Source: Sciurus carolinensis (taxonomy: Eukaryota > Chordata > Mammalia > Rodentia > Sciuridae). Taken from it: a stretch of 64,000 nucleotides of DNA. Position numbers and translations under genes: made by a program. The DNA lies in assembly GCF_902686445.1 (NCBI RefSeq), contig NC_062221.1, positions 37,774,575 through 37,838,574 on the forward strand, given 5' to 3'. Positions 1 to 13,031 of the stretch are shown in pieces (position 1 is the first letter of the stretch; each line of letters begins with the position of its first letter). Under the pieces are notes generated by a model. The model was not told the origin of the DNA, ran no database searches, and was given only the letters and a program-made list of their open reading frames with translations.

Positions 1-771
1 ACACCATCATGGGTGTTTTCTTACAGCAACAAGAAGCAGTCTAATAGAGTCTCTGGGGAGTTGCTGGGCGGGGAGAATTTGGTTGATTCTCATCACCCTT
101 TCAGGCCTGGTGCTACACTTCTTTTTTGTTGAAACAGAGTTCCAGTTTGGGGTAGGTGGTATCAATCTACCCAAATAAATAACTCGCCCATTTTCCTCAT
201 TTCCAGGGTGGACTTTATGACACAATTTTGTTTAAAGAGGTGTGTGCAAATATCTATTGAGGATTTCTGGGAAAGCTTTTGACTTTTCAATGAAAGGGAA
301 GATGACGCAGTTGGCAGAGCTCTGCGCCCCTTCTTCCTGTCTTGACGCTAGACATGCTGGCTGGGGTGCCACCTGGGACCCTTGAGGCCACAAGTCATGA
401 TACCCAGACACAACTTGTGACATTAGAGTCCCTGTCCTATCCCTCAACTGTCTCCCCCTAGCTGCATGTTATGAGAAAATAATTGGAGTTTGGTTACACT
501 GACGTGTGTCATTGTACTGGTCACTGAGCACCTGAGACCCCATGTTTTGGCGGACTCTTCCCATCACAATTCTTGGTGAGGGGCAGAAACAATTTCCCCA
601 TCCTAATTGAAACTAAACATGATCCAATACTCATGACTTCTCTTGCAGTGATTACAGAGGCCTGTGACCCATGTGACATCAACCTTTCCCTTTAGAACTG
701 CCACCAACTGACAGAGGAGTCTGTGCTGAAATGTAGCAAGGGCACAGGATCCAGTGCCCATGTGCATTGAC
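1..771. other. No gene recognised
   Basis: Moderately AT-rich sequence with no long open frame and no repeat family I can name. Short open frames on the minus strand have no recognisable domain and look like chance. The left edge could be an old LTR fragment, but I cannot support that. Confidence 0.5.
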
Positions 772-942
772 CCCTTTTTGTTGGACCGGGGATTGAATCT
801 GGGAGCTCTGAGCTACATCCCCAGGCCTTTTTATTATGATACAGGCTCTTACTAAGTTGCTAAGGCTGCTTTGAATTTGTGATCCTCTTGACTCGGCCTT
901 CCAATCCACTGGGATTACAGGCATGAGCCACCATGCCTGGCT
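772..942 (-). repeat. SINE, B1 plus ID composite (squirrel type)
   Basis: Read on the minus strand this is a 7SL/B1-like left half (GGCATGGTGGCTCATGCCTG, then 'gggattacag' on the plus strand) followed by an ID/tRNA-like right half and a short A tail. The B1-to-ID order is typical of sciurid SINEs. It carries degenerate pol III box motifs and is diverged by scattered changes. It was mobilised in trans by L1. Confidence 0.85.
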
Positions 943-1077
943 AAGGAAATTAAATTGATTAAAAATAGATCAGACTTAGTGGCATTGAGACCAGGGCAAA
1001 AGGACAGTCAGTGTAGATAAAGAATGATTGGCTCAGGAAGATGGGGGCTGATTCAGAAGGAAATAAAATCCTAATGC

Positions 1078-1500
1078 CTATAGACCACTTCTCCCTCCTC
1101 CAATCTTTTGCCAAGTGTACCTGGCTCCAGGAACTGCTCCTCCCACCAAGGAGTTGTTAATAATTACTCCTGGCTGCTCCCTTCCACCCTTTCTGAGTAC
1201 ATATGCAAAATAGGGAGAGGTACCTGGACAGCTCCCTTTGTGCCTTTGCCCAATAGGCAGGATAGGAGGAGAGGGACAGCAGAAGAAAGGATACCTGTAA
1301 CATATCAAAGGTACAGGACCCTTCCACTCCCACAGGCACCGACTGTGAACCTCCTCTTCTCCAGGGGACTCTCTCCTGTTTTTCTCTCTTCTATCCTTTA
1401 AATAAAATGTTTTGTTCTTGCCTGGGCATTTCTTGGCTGTTTAATCTTCAACACCGTGGGGAACAGGACCTAATCCTGATTTTCAAGGCTGGTTTCTGAT
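1078..1500 (+). repeat. Possible solo LTR (ERV1-like)
   Basis: A pyrimidine-rich stretch ends with AATAAA at 1401-1406, followed by a GT-rich tail and a GTGGGGAACAGG-type end, an arrangement resembling the R-U5 part of a class I LTR. I cannot define the TG...CA ends or a target duplication, and no internal retroviral genes lie beside it. It could instead be unrelated unique sequence. Confidence 0.35.
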
Positions 1501-3504
1501 GGGGACTCTGCAATAATCATCACCAGGGTAAGCTTCTCTGCACTCCCCATCTTTCCGATGTGCGCCTTTCTGTCTGTCTTTCTGGAGTTCAATAATGGGC
1601 ACCCATCAGCTAATTAAGTGCAGTTTTTGCAGAGTGGGACCAGTTGACAGACTGATTGGCTAATGTTCACTGCTGAAAGTTTTAGAATTTTATCCCTCCC
1701 TTTATTCTGTCCATTCAGTCAGTCAATTTACAAAAAACTTCTATTTCCTACCAAGTTTGCCCTGCTTGGAATAAACAAATCTCTAGGAATCTCTTGCCTC
1801 AGAGAATCCATTACTATTAAGAAATGTGTGCCTAATTCACTGTCCATTATTTGGAAGTGTGAAAAGAACAGAAGTGTCCTGGAGAGGCATTCCAATCATA
1901 GGTGCAGAGTTCCAAATATCATAGGTAGTGAACAAGGCAGTCAGTTTATTCTCAGAATACACAGTGCTGGGCTCTCAGCAAGGCAACAGGGAACTCTTGC
2001 CTACACTGACCTCATCTGCAGGCCTCATCAAGCACCTAACAGTTTTCTTGAAAAACTGAATAATCAATTATATTAAATTATATTTCATTGAATTTATAGT
2101 TTTTCAAGTAAACTGTTTTACTAAAACGTGGCATGCTTTAGACTTCAGGTAAAACTTCAGTGGCAAATTGGAAGACAGACTCACATCATTTTTGTTTGCT
2201 TACACCTTTTGCATCTCACACCTCCCTGTTGCCCTTCTGCCCTACATCTGCACAGCTGATTAGAGAAAGCCTGTGTGATCCTTCCTTTGGCACAAGTGGG
2301 AAGTGCAAATCACCTGTGGAAACTCTCACACAGCTAGGCTAACAGACAAAAAAATAAAAAATCTTTCCTTCCCCTCTCAATCTATTTTTAGACATGGTTT
2401 TTAGCCTTCTTGCTCTTCCCAGAAAGCCTCATGATGGGAGTAAATAACCTTTTCATTCCCACTAACTCTGTGTGTTCCATCCAAACCAGAGATGAAGTCA
2501 GAGACACATCCTGCCTCTGAGGTGAACATATTTCTGATTTTATGTGAACATTTTTAATATTGAGAATGAGTATTAAATCTCAAATGAAAAAAGGAAATAT
2601 TAAAGGTGTTTCTAACACTGATAGTTCCAAACTAGAGCCATTCTATTTTTCAGCAAATATCTCATTGCACTTATTCTAAAGTTCAATTAACTCTATTTTC
2701 TACCTTCCAATTATGAACAGAGTCTACTGGAACTTTGGACAAGTATACCTTATCAAAGATGATGAAGGCTTAGCTATGAACACATGGTAACAGGAATCTT
2801 CCCATTTATAAATATTATGTTTCATGTCCCAAGTATTACATCTGAAACACAGGGAAAATAGTGATGCTAAAATTCAATCGCATAAAACAATACATATTGT
2901 CTCCAAAGTTCATGCTGCATCAGGTTTCTGAAGTGAACTGGCAGGAAGGCTGGGGTCTGGGTACTGTCTGTGGCTTCTCCTCTGTTGAATCAGACTTTCT
3001 AAAGATGGGTGCTCAGTTTCTGGCCAGCAGGTTGCTTGGCTTTATTCACACAGTAATCTCCAGAGCAGAAGTTAACAGACAATTTCTCTTGAGGTCTGGG
3101 TTCAGAACAGTTATACCACTCATATCTGTGCAGTTTTTATGTTGTTGTTCTTATTAATTTCAGGCCCACAGGTTCTCCACAGTGTGAGTAGAGAAATATA
3201 GTTGACTTTTTCATGAGAGCATATATGGACTCAAAATGCAAGAGAAGTGAGAAATCAGAGCAATCTTTGTGGTAATTCACTCTCATTTCCTTTGCACACA
3301 AATAATTATCTGTAAAATATATTTAAAGACAATTAGCCATTTCCTTCTCCCTAAAATCTTATAAATAGTGCATTGGTTATGTTGAAATGTAACTTTGAAA
3401 TCTGGGAGATAAGCACAGGGCTGTTTCTTGTCTCCTGAAGGATACAAAATATCACATAGATGAGGCTGAGACTTGACATTCACTAAGTATGTAGTATACA
3501 CATA
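1501..3504. other. No gene recognised
   Basis: AT-rich intergenic DNA. The longest open frame (1663-2076, plus) has no recognisable domain, no splice or promoter context and ordinary noncoding composition. No repeat was confidently identified. Confidence 0.5.
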
Positions 3505-3990
3505 CCTGAAAACAAAATTTTCCCCTTCAACAAATGGGTGGATAGAGAAAATGTGGAATATTACTCAACTTAAAAGGAGAATGATATTATGGCATGTGTT
3601 GGTAAATGGATGGAGTTATCATCCTAAGCGAAATAAACCAAACCCAAAAATCCAAAGGCTGAATGTTTTCTGAAATATGCAGATTCTAATTCACAATAAG
3701 GGAGGGTGTTATGGAAGAATATAGTTACTTTAGTTACTTTAATTAGGTAGAAGGAGTGAAGGGAGGGAAAGGGGTATGGAGGTAGGAGGGATAGTAGAGT
3801 GAAACAGACATTATTACCTCATGTACATATATGACTGCATGACTAATGTGATCCTACAACATGTACAATCAGAAAAATGAGAAATTATGCTCCTTTTATG
3901 TATAATTTGCCAAAATGCACAAATGAATTCTATTGTCATGTATAACTAACCAGAACAAATGAAAATAAAATGAAAAAGAAAAATCCCTTA
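3505..3990 (+). mobile_element. L1 3' end (ORF2 tail and 3'UTR)
   Basis: The start reads as a degraded L1 ORF2 C-terminus (a 'wmkmwnitql' type reading around 3540-3570). It is followed by the purine-rich squirrel L1 3'UTR (3740-3800) and the terminal segment ending in an A-rich tail near 3960-3985. The copy is severely 5'-truncated, the usual result of target-primed reverse transcription. Confidence 0.8.
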
Positions 3991-4771
3991 ATAAGGTAGT
4001 ATATGGTGAATAGGAGTAAGACATAAATGAATGGGGCTGAAATAAGAGGGATTAGGAGGCATATACATTAGCTTTTGAGTGCCACAGTTTATACTGTTTG
4101 CCAAATTTTTGCATGGTTCTGGCATTGCAACTCAGAAATGTTGCCATATGGCCAAGCAAATATGGCACAACATTACTCTGAGCATGTTTCCAGGTGATTT
4201 TCCAGCCAATATCTATTTCCCAGGTGCCACAATGTTATTCTGTTCAGGTGTTCTGAGTTTACTCTCTGGGAGCTCATCTATTTTCCCAGTGGTTTTTAAG
4301 CTACTAAGTATAATAATGACTCAAAAAAACAACAATTAGCATGCTGTTCCCCTCCTTAGTTCAATTTCACTTGCTGTTTACTTTGCTCAGAATGTCGTAC
4401 CTTCTCTTTCTCCATCTGAATAATTCTTATTAGCTCAAGACACCTTCACAACAAGAAAAAATTTTCCAGCTGTGATAACAATTCCAATCATATCTGAGAC
4501 CCCCACACCCTACCCCCGTAGCTCCCTGTTTTATTATACCACACTGTTATTCACTTAATATCTCCTATCCTCAAGAAGTTATTGTAAACATCTTGGAAAA
4601 AAAGATCTGTGGCAAAGTCAGCCCTTGCCATATGTGTATTTAATAAGCATTTCAATTTTACTTTAAAAGGTAGTGGTTGTCTTACATGGGGGTGTAAATT
4701 CATTTTCTTCAGGAGGGCAGCATTGGGAGAAAGAAAAGTGAGATTAACTAACTGATAGTTAAGAAAAATGT

Positions 4772-4933
4772 AGTAGGGTGCCACAATGTGTGCTTCTAGT
4801 TCCAGTTATTTGGGAGACTATGGAAGGAGAATCGTTTACCCCAAGAGTTCAAGGCCAGTCTGGGCAAAATAGCAAGATTCTTCCAGTCCACCCCCTGCCC
4901 TGCCCCCACCCCTCCAAAAAAGAAAAAAAAAAT
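4772..4933 (+). repeat. B1-like SINE
   Basis: A left-half B1/7SL-like sequence with 'tagttccagttatttgggag' and 'gagttcaaggccagtctggg', ending in a C-rich then A-rich tail (4911-4932). It is diverged and lacks the ID half. Confidence 0.75.
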
Positions 4934-5659
4934 CAAATAATATATGTATTTTTTTAGTATTGAGGATCAACTTGATGTTTATGTTATGAGCAAGAATTTA
5001 AAAGAATTTATAGTAAGACTCCTTCAGTTTGCTTAGATACTTTTCAGACTTAGTTGTTAATGGTAAAATTGGCAAGATAAATTCTGTAGAGTTGTAATTT
5101 TGTTGAGAATAGGAAGAAGAAAAGATATGGCCAAGGGTCAAGGATGTATTAAAGGAACTGATTAAATATCAACCACAAAATGTATCATGTTAATGAGGAA
5201 AGTTGGAAAATCAGACATTTGAGAGACTGTAAAAACATGGTAGGATTAATGGATTGTACGTCTCAATATGGCCAAAGAATATCAAAGTTAATGGATTGGG
5301 GGGGTGGTATTCTAGGCAGATCAAGGACAACAGTCCAAAAGTGGGATAAAATTAGAGTTAAAGTAGAGTAGAGGATGAAATCAGTGAGAAATTAAGATGG
5401 GAATGAGTTTGGCAAAAATGACTGTCAGAAAAATGCAGAGGCTGGACCTGGAGATTGGGAAATAGTTGCAATATTGAGGGTTGGTTTGTTCCTCTTAATA
5501 GGCCTGCCTTCACTAAAATATGTTTTGCTACAGTCTAACAAACTACAGTCTTGCTAGAGCCTAACTAACCTGGGGGAGGGAAATGCCCCATTGTATTTCC
5601 CTCCAGGTCTTCATAACTGGGGAAAAATCAAAATGAAACTAACTAGCTACAGGATGATT
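4934..5659. other. No gene recognised
   Basis: Unrecognised intergenic sequence. Short open frames only, with no repeat I can name. Confidence 0.5.
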
Positions 5660-8590
5660 GAACACATCTCTCCTCACTCCTTAGCACTAACTACAAGAGC
5701 ACATAAGCAAAGAATGAACAAACTTGAATAAATGCAACTGAAACTATGAAAACCAATGCCATGAGGAAAAAGGATGAAAAAAGGCAGAACATAATACCAA
5801 AAGACTTTTAAATCATTAGACAAGGTTCAAATATATGCAATGGGAGTACTGAAAGGAGAAGATTGAGGCAAGGGAATACAGTAATATTTGAAGCAGTAGT
5901 AACTAAAAATTTCCAAAATAAATGTGGACATCAAACTGTAGAGCCAGGAAGTGCAGAGAAAAACATTCAGGCAAAAATGTCCAAAGAACCGCACTTGGAC
6001 ATGTCATCTAAAAACTACTGAAAATCAAAGACAAAGAAATCTTGAAAGTAGCCAGAGGAGGTAAAAAATAAACACTTTAACAACAGAGGAATGAACATAG
6101 AAATTGCTTCAGACTTTTCTTCAAAAACCGAGTCAATTAAGAAGAGAATGGAGGAAACAATGATTGAAAGAAAAAAAAAAAACACTAATAAAAAATTCTG
6201 TATACATGCAAGCTAATCTTCAAAAGTCAAAAAGAAATAAAAACTTTCTCATGCATACAAAATTAAGAGACATTTTGCCTGTAGACCTGCCTTATGAGAA
6301 GTATCATAATAAATTCTTCAAAACAAAGAAAAATATAGGCAGAGACTTGGGTCTGCATGAAGTGCATTAGAGAAAAAATTAAATGAAGCTGAAATCAAAT
6401 ATTTTATTAATCTTAATTGGCCTAAAAGCAGCTTGTTCAAAATAACAACAGCAACTATGTATTCAATGATTATAGTTTATATGTATGAGGAATAAAGGGC
6501 AGCAATATTATAAGAAATGGGAGGGAGGGATTGGGGACATTCTGTTATAATACTTGCACGACTGTGAAGTAGAACAGTGCTATTTGAAATAGTATTTAGA
6601 TCTATTGGAATGTATATTAAAAACTCAGTGCCAACCCCTAAAATAAATTATTTTTATGAAAGCAGTTATGAGTGATATGGCAAGAAACGGGAAAAACTTG
6701 AATCAAATAAAAGTGTTCAAAATCACAGAGGGTAGAAACATAGTGAAAATAAAAGAAAAATAAAAAAAACAAGGACAAAAATAGAAAACAGTAACAAATA
6801 AGATAGATATTAGTACAACTCTATTAATAATTCCTTTAAATGTCAATACATAAATTAAAAGACTCTCAGAGTGAATTAAAAAAGAACAACTATATATTGT
6901 CTACAAGAAACCCACTTTAAATGTAAAGATGTTGACAAATTGAATGTAAAGAGATGGAGAAAGTAATATCATACTATCAATACTCAAAGGAAAGAATCAC
7001 TATATTAATTTCACACAAATTAGAAATTATGGCAAGGAAAATTATCAGGCATACAGATGAGCACAACATAGCTACAGATGAGCACAACATAGCTACAAAT
7101 GGGTAAATTACTCAAGAAGACTACAATACTTACTGTGCACCTAACAAGTATACAAGGCAGAAACTGAGTAGCAAGGAGAAATAGATGAATCCATTCTTAG
7201 TGCTGGAGACCTCAACACCTCCTATCAGTTATTGCCAGTTGGAGAATAGAAAAACTCAGTAAGGCCATAGTTGAATAGAACATTCATCATTAATCAACTG
7301 GATCTAATTGGCATCTATGGATGTTTGTCCTCAAACAGTATAATGCACATTATCCTTTGAGCCTCTGAAAGCATTCATCAAGATGTGTTCTGGACAACAC
7401 AATACAGCTTATCAAATTCAAAGTATAAAAATCTTTAAAAGTATGCTCTCTGACAAGAATGGAATGACACAAGAAATAAACAGGAAAACAGCTGAAAAAG
7501 TCAAAAATTATTGGAGATTTAATCAAACTGTTCCACAAAAGTCTAAATAACAAATAAATCAAAGAAGTCTCACAAAAATTTAATTATTGCCGATAATTAT
7601 CACCAATTAAATTAATGTAATATTACAACTTATCAAATTTGTTGGGATGCAGCGAATTTGTAGCACCAAATGCATATTGTCAAAAATGAAGAAATATCTG
7701 AAATTGATAATCTAAGATACTACCTTAGGTACCTAAAAAAAGAAGAGCAAGTAAAGTTCAAAGTAATCAGAAAGAAAAAAAAATCATACAAGCTGGAACA
7801 AAAATCAATGAAATTGAAAAGAGAAATCAATAAAGAATAATGAACAAAACCAAAATAAATTTTTTGAAAAATCAATAACACTGATAAAACTCTAGCTAGG
7901 TCGGCAAATTTAAAAAGAATGCAAGCCACAGAAAGGTGAAAAGAACTATTGCTGCCAATCTTATAAAGCATTATAAATTTTACCATGTCCCAAAATTTGA
8001 TAACCTGAATAAATGTCAATTCCTTAAAAGATACAACCCAGCAAAACTCACACAAACCTAAAGATTACCTGAATAGACAGATATCTATTAGAAAGTTGAA
8101 TTAACATGTAGTAAGTTCTAAATCAGAATCTATCAGGTCCCAGTGGGTTCCTGATTCTAGGAAACATTTTAAGAAGAAATTATACCAATAATCTACAGTC
8201 TCTTACAGAAAATAAAAGCTGTAATAATACATTCTAATTCAATCTATAAACCCAGCATTACCCTAAAACCAAAACAAAACCCAGAAAGTACAAGAAAGAA
8301 AAAACATAGAACAATGTCTGTCAAGAACACAGATGGAAAATTCCTCCACACATTTCAAAATCAAATATAATGCTGTATAAAAAGAATTATACAATATGAG
8401 TAACTAAGACTTATACCAGGTTTTCAAGACTAGTTCAATGTTAAAAAACAATGATTATATAAAATAGAGGCAGAAAAAAATTAGACAACATATATATTTA
8501 TGACAAAAACTTTTAGACAATTAGGAATAGAGGGGACTTCTTCAATCCAATAAAGAATGTTTTTTTAAAAAGTAACTTCTGCAAACATAT
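5660..8590 (+). mobile_element. Old L1 (ORF1/ORF2 remnants)
   Basis: A long A-rich stretch whose translations resemble degraded L1. The 6000-6180 region recalls the ORF1-distal segment ('...ILKVARG...' type reading). 6830-6930 recalls the ORF2 endonuclease region with its 'YCLQETH'-type motif degraded. 7180-8560 recalls the ORF2 region upstream of and into the reverse transcriptase. Stops and frameshifts are dense throughout, so this is an ancient, inert copy. Boundaries are approximate. Confidence 0.65.
7053..7094 (+). repeat. Perfect 21-bp tandem duplication
   Basis: Two adjacent identical 21-bp units (7053-7073 and 7074-7094) beginning acagatgagcacaac, inside the old L1. The perfect match shows that the duplication is much younger than the element around it. 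Confidence 0.9.
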
Positions 8591-9568
8591 GCAAGATGTT
8601 AATAACAGAAAAAAAATTGTGATGAAGGTAAGTTTTGTGGGTGAGGGAAATTCCTCTACTTAGAAGACTGTACTTATACTAAAATTTTCTGTAAGCCTAA
8701 AACTTCTAAAACAGTATATTAATAGTGATGACTATTTAACTCTTCACACACTGAAAATCATTCAATTGTTCACTTCAAAAGATGTATTTTATTGCAAATG
8801 TATTACATCTCAATGCCCATTGAAATAGGAAGGAAGGGAGAGAGGGAGGAAACAGCTTTTCCTGTAACACAACATTGTCCTTTTGTCTTGCTCACCAAGC
8901 AAGAAGAATTCAATTGTTTTTATAATGATACAATTTTTATTTATATATTCATATTCCTAAAATTTAATTTTAAGCAATAATTTTGAACAAATTATATTTG
9001 GATATTTGAATTCATGTGTAGCATTAAAATTTGGTACAAAACATCATACTTTACACAAATATGATTATGTCCATACATATATATATATGAATCATTGTAG
9101 ACATCTGCTAAGATGTACATTTAAAAATGTTTCCCTCAGACCTATGAGTGCAGTGGTGCACCAGTATAAGAAGTCGCCCTATTGACAGTGTTTTCACATA
9201 CTGTATGATCATTTTATGTTTGCAGTTGATGGTATAATGTATCCCAAAGCCATGCGAAAATGCACCCAGGAAGCCACATACAAATGTATATCCACGCCAA
9301 ACTTTGACTTTCAGAAATTTACTAATTCTTAGCACTGCTTAACATGTTATCTTAAGTGTTTAAATGCAGTTTGTTGATATAAGTTAAGAATTCTATGATG
9401 GAGAGATTATCTGGAATTGTTCCTTATTCCACTAGAACCCGTTGTAAGGACAAGAATCTTTATACAATTAGAAACAGAGTTAGTGGAGTAAAAGTGAGAA
9501 TAAGAAACTATGAAGAAGGATTCAGAAGTGAGAGTAATGTACTACAGTTGCTGACATTTAAGATAACA
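8591..9568. other. No gene recognised; short (AT)n
   Basis: AT-rich intergenic DNA with a short AT dinucleotide run near 9074-9089. No gene or identifiable repeat. Confidence 0.5.
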
Positions 9569-9812
9569 AACGGTCCATAGATCAGGGATGCAGGTACCCC
9601 ACCTGCAAAGAAACTGGAAAGGGCCAAAAAACCGATTCTCCTCTGGAGTTTCCAGGAGGTTACTCTAGCAACCCTGCTTAAACCTTGACTTTCACTCGGT
9701 GAGACCCATGTTGGACTTTTGCCCTCTAAAACAGAAAAATAATCAATTTGTGTTATTTTAAACTACAGAATTCATGGTAATGTTATTAAAGTAGCAATAG
9801 GAAACTAATACT
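9569..9812 (+). repeat. MLT1-like MaLR LTR, 3' part
   Basis: The sequence from 'gagacccatgttggactttt' (9700-9719), through an AAT-rich poly(A)-signal region, to 'gcaataggaaactaatac' (9796-9813) follows the 3' end of mammalian MLT1-type (ERVL-MaLR) LTRs. It is an old, diverged partial LTR with no internal sequence attached. Confidence 0.75.
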
Positions 9813-12640
9813 ACATATCTGGATAGATATAGAGATACATATTTAAGGTGAATTTATTTTTAGTATTATATACTAGAAAAACAGTTACTTCCCTTTATAA
9901 ATGATTACATCTTTTCAAGTTAATAACTACCTATATCTTTATTTTTTCACATTTCAATTTTGATTCCAGGAAACCACCTAATAATGTGTATTTGACCTTG
10001 AGTTTTGATTTCCAGTTTAATAATTTTTCCTACATGGTGCCATGACTACGTGACTTTCTTTTACAGTGTCATCAACTCTATCTATAACTCAATAATATCT
10101 AAATCCTTGGTAGAAACAGATAGAAATATTGAAAATATGAAAGCTTAAAAATTTTTTAAAAATGTCCAGTAGTATATGATTGAAGTACTATATTTAAATG
10201 AAGGCAAATGAGTAAAATTTCACTGAGGATTTGAGAGTAGATATTTTACAATTTTTAAAGTTCACAGACTTCCAAGTTGCAACTTGGCATGTGAAATCAG
10301 GGCTTTATTTCTCTATAAAATAATTCAACTTAGTTCACAATATCCCATTTACATTGAAAGAAGGGAGAAAAAAAAAAAAAAAAACACTCACTTCAAACCT
10401 GGTCAATGAAGGTCACTTTCAGTCAGTTGAAGACTTCAGCTAAGACAAATTCATGGTTCTTCCTTACCACTCATTTTCTTCTTCCTTGGGGTGTGCCTTG
10501 AGATGGGACAGGAACTATTAATCATATTGTCTTCAGGGGAGTGATTTCTAGACCTGAAGTAAATATAGTTTCTCCTGACTAGTCTGAAATATTGGCTTCA
10601 TTGCCAATATATCTGCTGCAATTTACTAGGTAGGAAAACTTGTGATCAATTCTCTGTGGTCACTCCAGAGAACTCAGGATCTGCCCACCAGATCATTTGA
10701 ATCCATATTTTTAAAATCTGACTCTGGCTTTGGTTATTGATCCACAGCGTGTGTTGCCATCTCTTTATCCCATCACATCAGTTTCATCATACAAGCACAT
10801 TGTTTGATGCCCCTCAACTCTTGGCTTTCTTGTAGTGCTCACAAGAAGGCTGGGGATAAAGATGAACTTTCTCTACCTTTCCACACACTCAAGAAAGAGG
10901 TCTTGAGAAAAAACTGCCAGAGGTATAGGAATGTGTGCAAAAGTGCGAGGCACTTCTGTTCTTTTGGGTCTGCCCCAGGTAGTGCAGGGCTCTCTGGTCT
11001 GCTGGAACTACACTAGTTCATCTTTTCCTTGAATCATTCCTCTACTCTGACTAGGCTTTTTGTCTGTTAATCTACAGTTTTGTGGCCTAAATTAGCAAGA
11101 TTCTGAATCTTAGAGTTTAGGAAGAGCCTTTTGAAATTCAAAATAACAAAAGAAAGCAAGCAATTCTTTTTCTCTCCATCAAATACTTTTAAGAACAATA
11201 GATTCAATTAAGTTTTTAACAAAGGGGAATTTGAAAATCCAAGTTGATCCTGCTCCATGAAGCAGACTGAAATTGATTAAATTGAGGGAAGAAACAATTA
11301 GGAAAACTAAAAGTGGGAACTAAAACACAGCAGTTACTATTTCAAGAATGTTATCCCAATATAGACCAAAGCAATGAAGAAAAGGGAGACCCCAAGCAGT
11401 TTGTTTTTTGACATAGGGTCACTGTAATATTGGAAAACTTGGTAAACTTTTACTTTGCTTTAATAATTTTGTCATAATCACAATACTGTTCAGTAGCATT
11501 GAAGTGAACCTGGAGTATGGGTTCTAGAGACAGTATTTGTTAATCTGGGCTCGTCCATCTGCTCCTTGTGTGAACCAATAATCATTGTTTCTAATACTCA
11601 GTTACTTTATCCAAGTGACAAGAAAACATTAGTACTAGGAAGATTATTGTGAATGTGTATGAAGTAAAACAGTCTGTATAAATATGCCTTCAGTATTGTT
11701 AGCACATCTGTTAGCATTTGTTATTACTAATACTATTATGGGTCTATTTGAAATCCAAAGATCACTAAAATTAATAATGTGTGGAAATGCTTTCATGCCT
11801 ACATACTTGAGTATTATACTTCTGAAGAAGCAATTAATTTTGTAGACAATTTCCTTATAATTCCACTAGTTGATTTTTCTCTAAAGATCTTACTGCAGAA
11901 GAAAATTATTTGGAAAAAAGAGATCATAACGTACTCAGACCTATACAGATTTGTAGAATAACATAATGTTGCCCTCTGTGAGTTTTACATTGAAAGGCAA
12001 CACATTAGTATTTATCATCATCTTTAGTTTGCTTGAAATGAGTAGACTGCTTAATTAAGTATAAATATAGTCTTCTTTACAACTGAAAGGATTGTTGCTC
12101 TCCAAAATTATTGAATTATTTGACAAACTGACTATAAAAATTTAGGGCTGCAATAAACCTTGAAATATTTTAAAACAAAGGCTGCTTTATTGAAATTTTT
12201 AGTGATGAGCTAAATAAACCAAAGCAAGTGAGGTAGTATTTTATCCATGTCAGACTCTACAATCCTGGCTACCTTGAAATAAACATTGTCCAAGCACTGC
12301 TTGGGCACTTCTGGGATCAGCCACATTTGCTGAGCTACTGTGAGCCTCACTGTGCCTGTAGGGCCTGCTAACCATTCTTTTGAACACCATGTTTTCATTT
12401 TGGTATTTTTGCTATGAATTTCCCCACTGACTGTCATTTGAATGGGGTCACTGATGCCCTCGGGTCCTCAATTACCTGAAGCTCTTCAGGACTAAAATGA
12501 AGAGAATGCCACCCTTTATTTTATGACATTTTTAATATTGTGGTCTATCAACAAAACAACACTTTGCTTGCTGGGTTCTTATAAGAGTTTGCAAGGAAAT
12601 GCTCATTTCAGCTTTTATTTCTAGCCCTTTATTTTCTTAG
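9813..12640. other. No gene recognised
   Basis: AT-rich intergenic DNA of about 2.8 kb. A poly(A) run lies at 10369-10384. Short open frames at 10804, 11779 and 12210 have no domain or conserved motif. No repeat family identified. Confidence 0.5.
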
Positions 12641-13014
12641 CATCTCTACTAACTTTCTGTCACCATGATCAAAATGTCCAACAAGAACAACTTAAGGAAG
12701 GAAAAGTTTCTTTTGGGCTTACGGCTTTTGAGGTCCTAGTTCATCGTTAACTAATTCCATTACTCTGAGCCTGAGGTGAAATATCACTTGGAAGTGTAAA
12801 GAAAGTCTCTCAGCTCATGGCAGCCAAGCTTCAGAGAGAAGAAGAGAGTGGGAGTGGCGGGGAGCAAGGAACAAGGTACATAATCCTCAAGGGCATACCC
12901 CCAGAGACGTACTTCCTCTAGCCAAGTCCCAACTGCCTTTAGTTTCTGCCCAGTAATCTAATTAATTTATTAATTCATCACAAGGATTAATCCACTGATT
13001 TGGTTACAATTCTC
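12641..13014 (-). repeat. MaLR-type LTR, 3' portion
   Basis: On the minus strand this reads as the downstream part of an LTR of the MST/MaLR kind and shares landmarks with the plus-strand LTR at 36728-37100: the GGAGGAAGT-like block and a 'TTTTGTCA...GTG.AAAGTT' end. The rest of the LTR continues beyond the L1 insertion at 14770-14842. Family name from memory. Confidence 0.6.
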
Positions 13015-13031
13015 ATAATCCAATTTTTTCA
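13015..13031 (+). repeat. L1 target site duplication, left
   Basis: ATAATCCAATTTTTTCA, identical over 17 bp to 14753-14769. The two copies bracket the inverted L1 and lie inside the MaLR-type LTR. Confidence 0.93.

Noticed and set aside
1663..2076. 137-codon open frame
   Set aside because: No domain, no start or splice context, no coding-like composition, and no neighbouring exon.
12970..13031. Extra C-terminus of the inverted L1 frame
   Set aside because: Lies outside the L1 in the target duplication and LTR flank; chance read-through.
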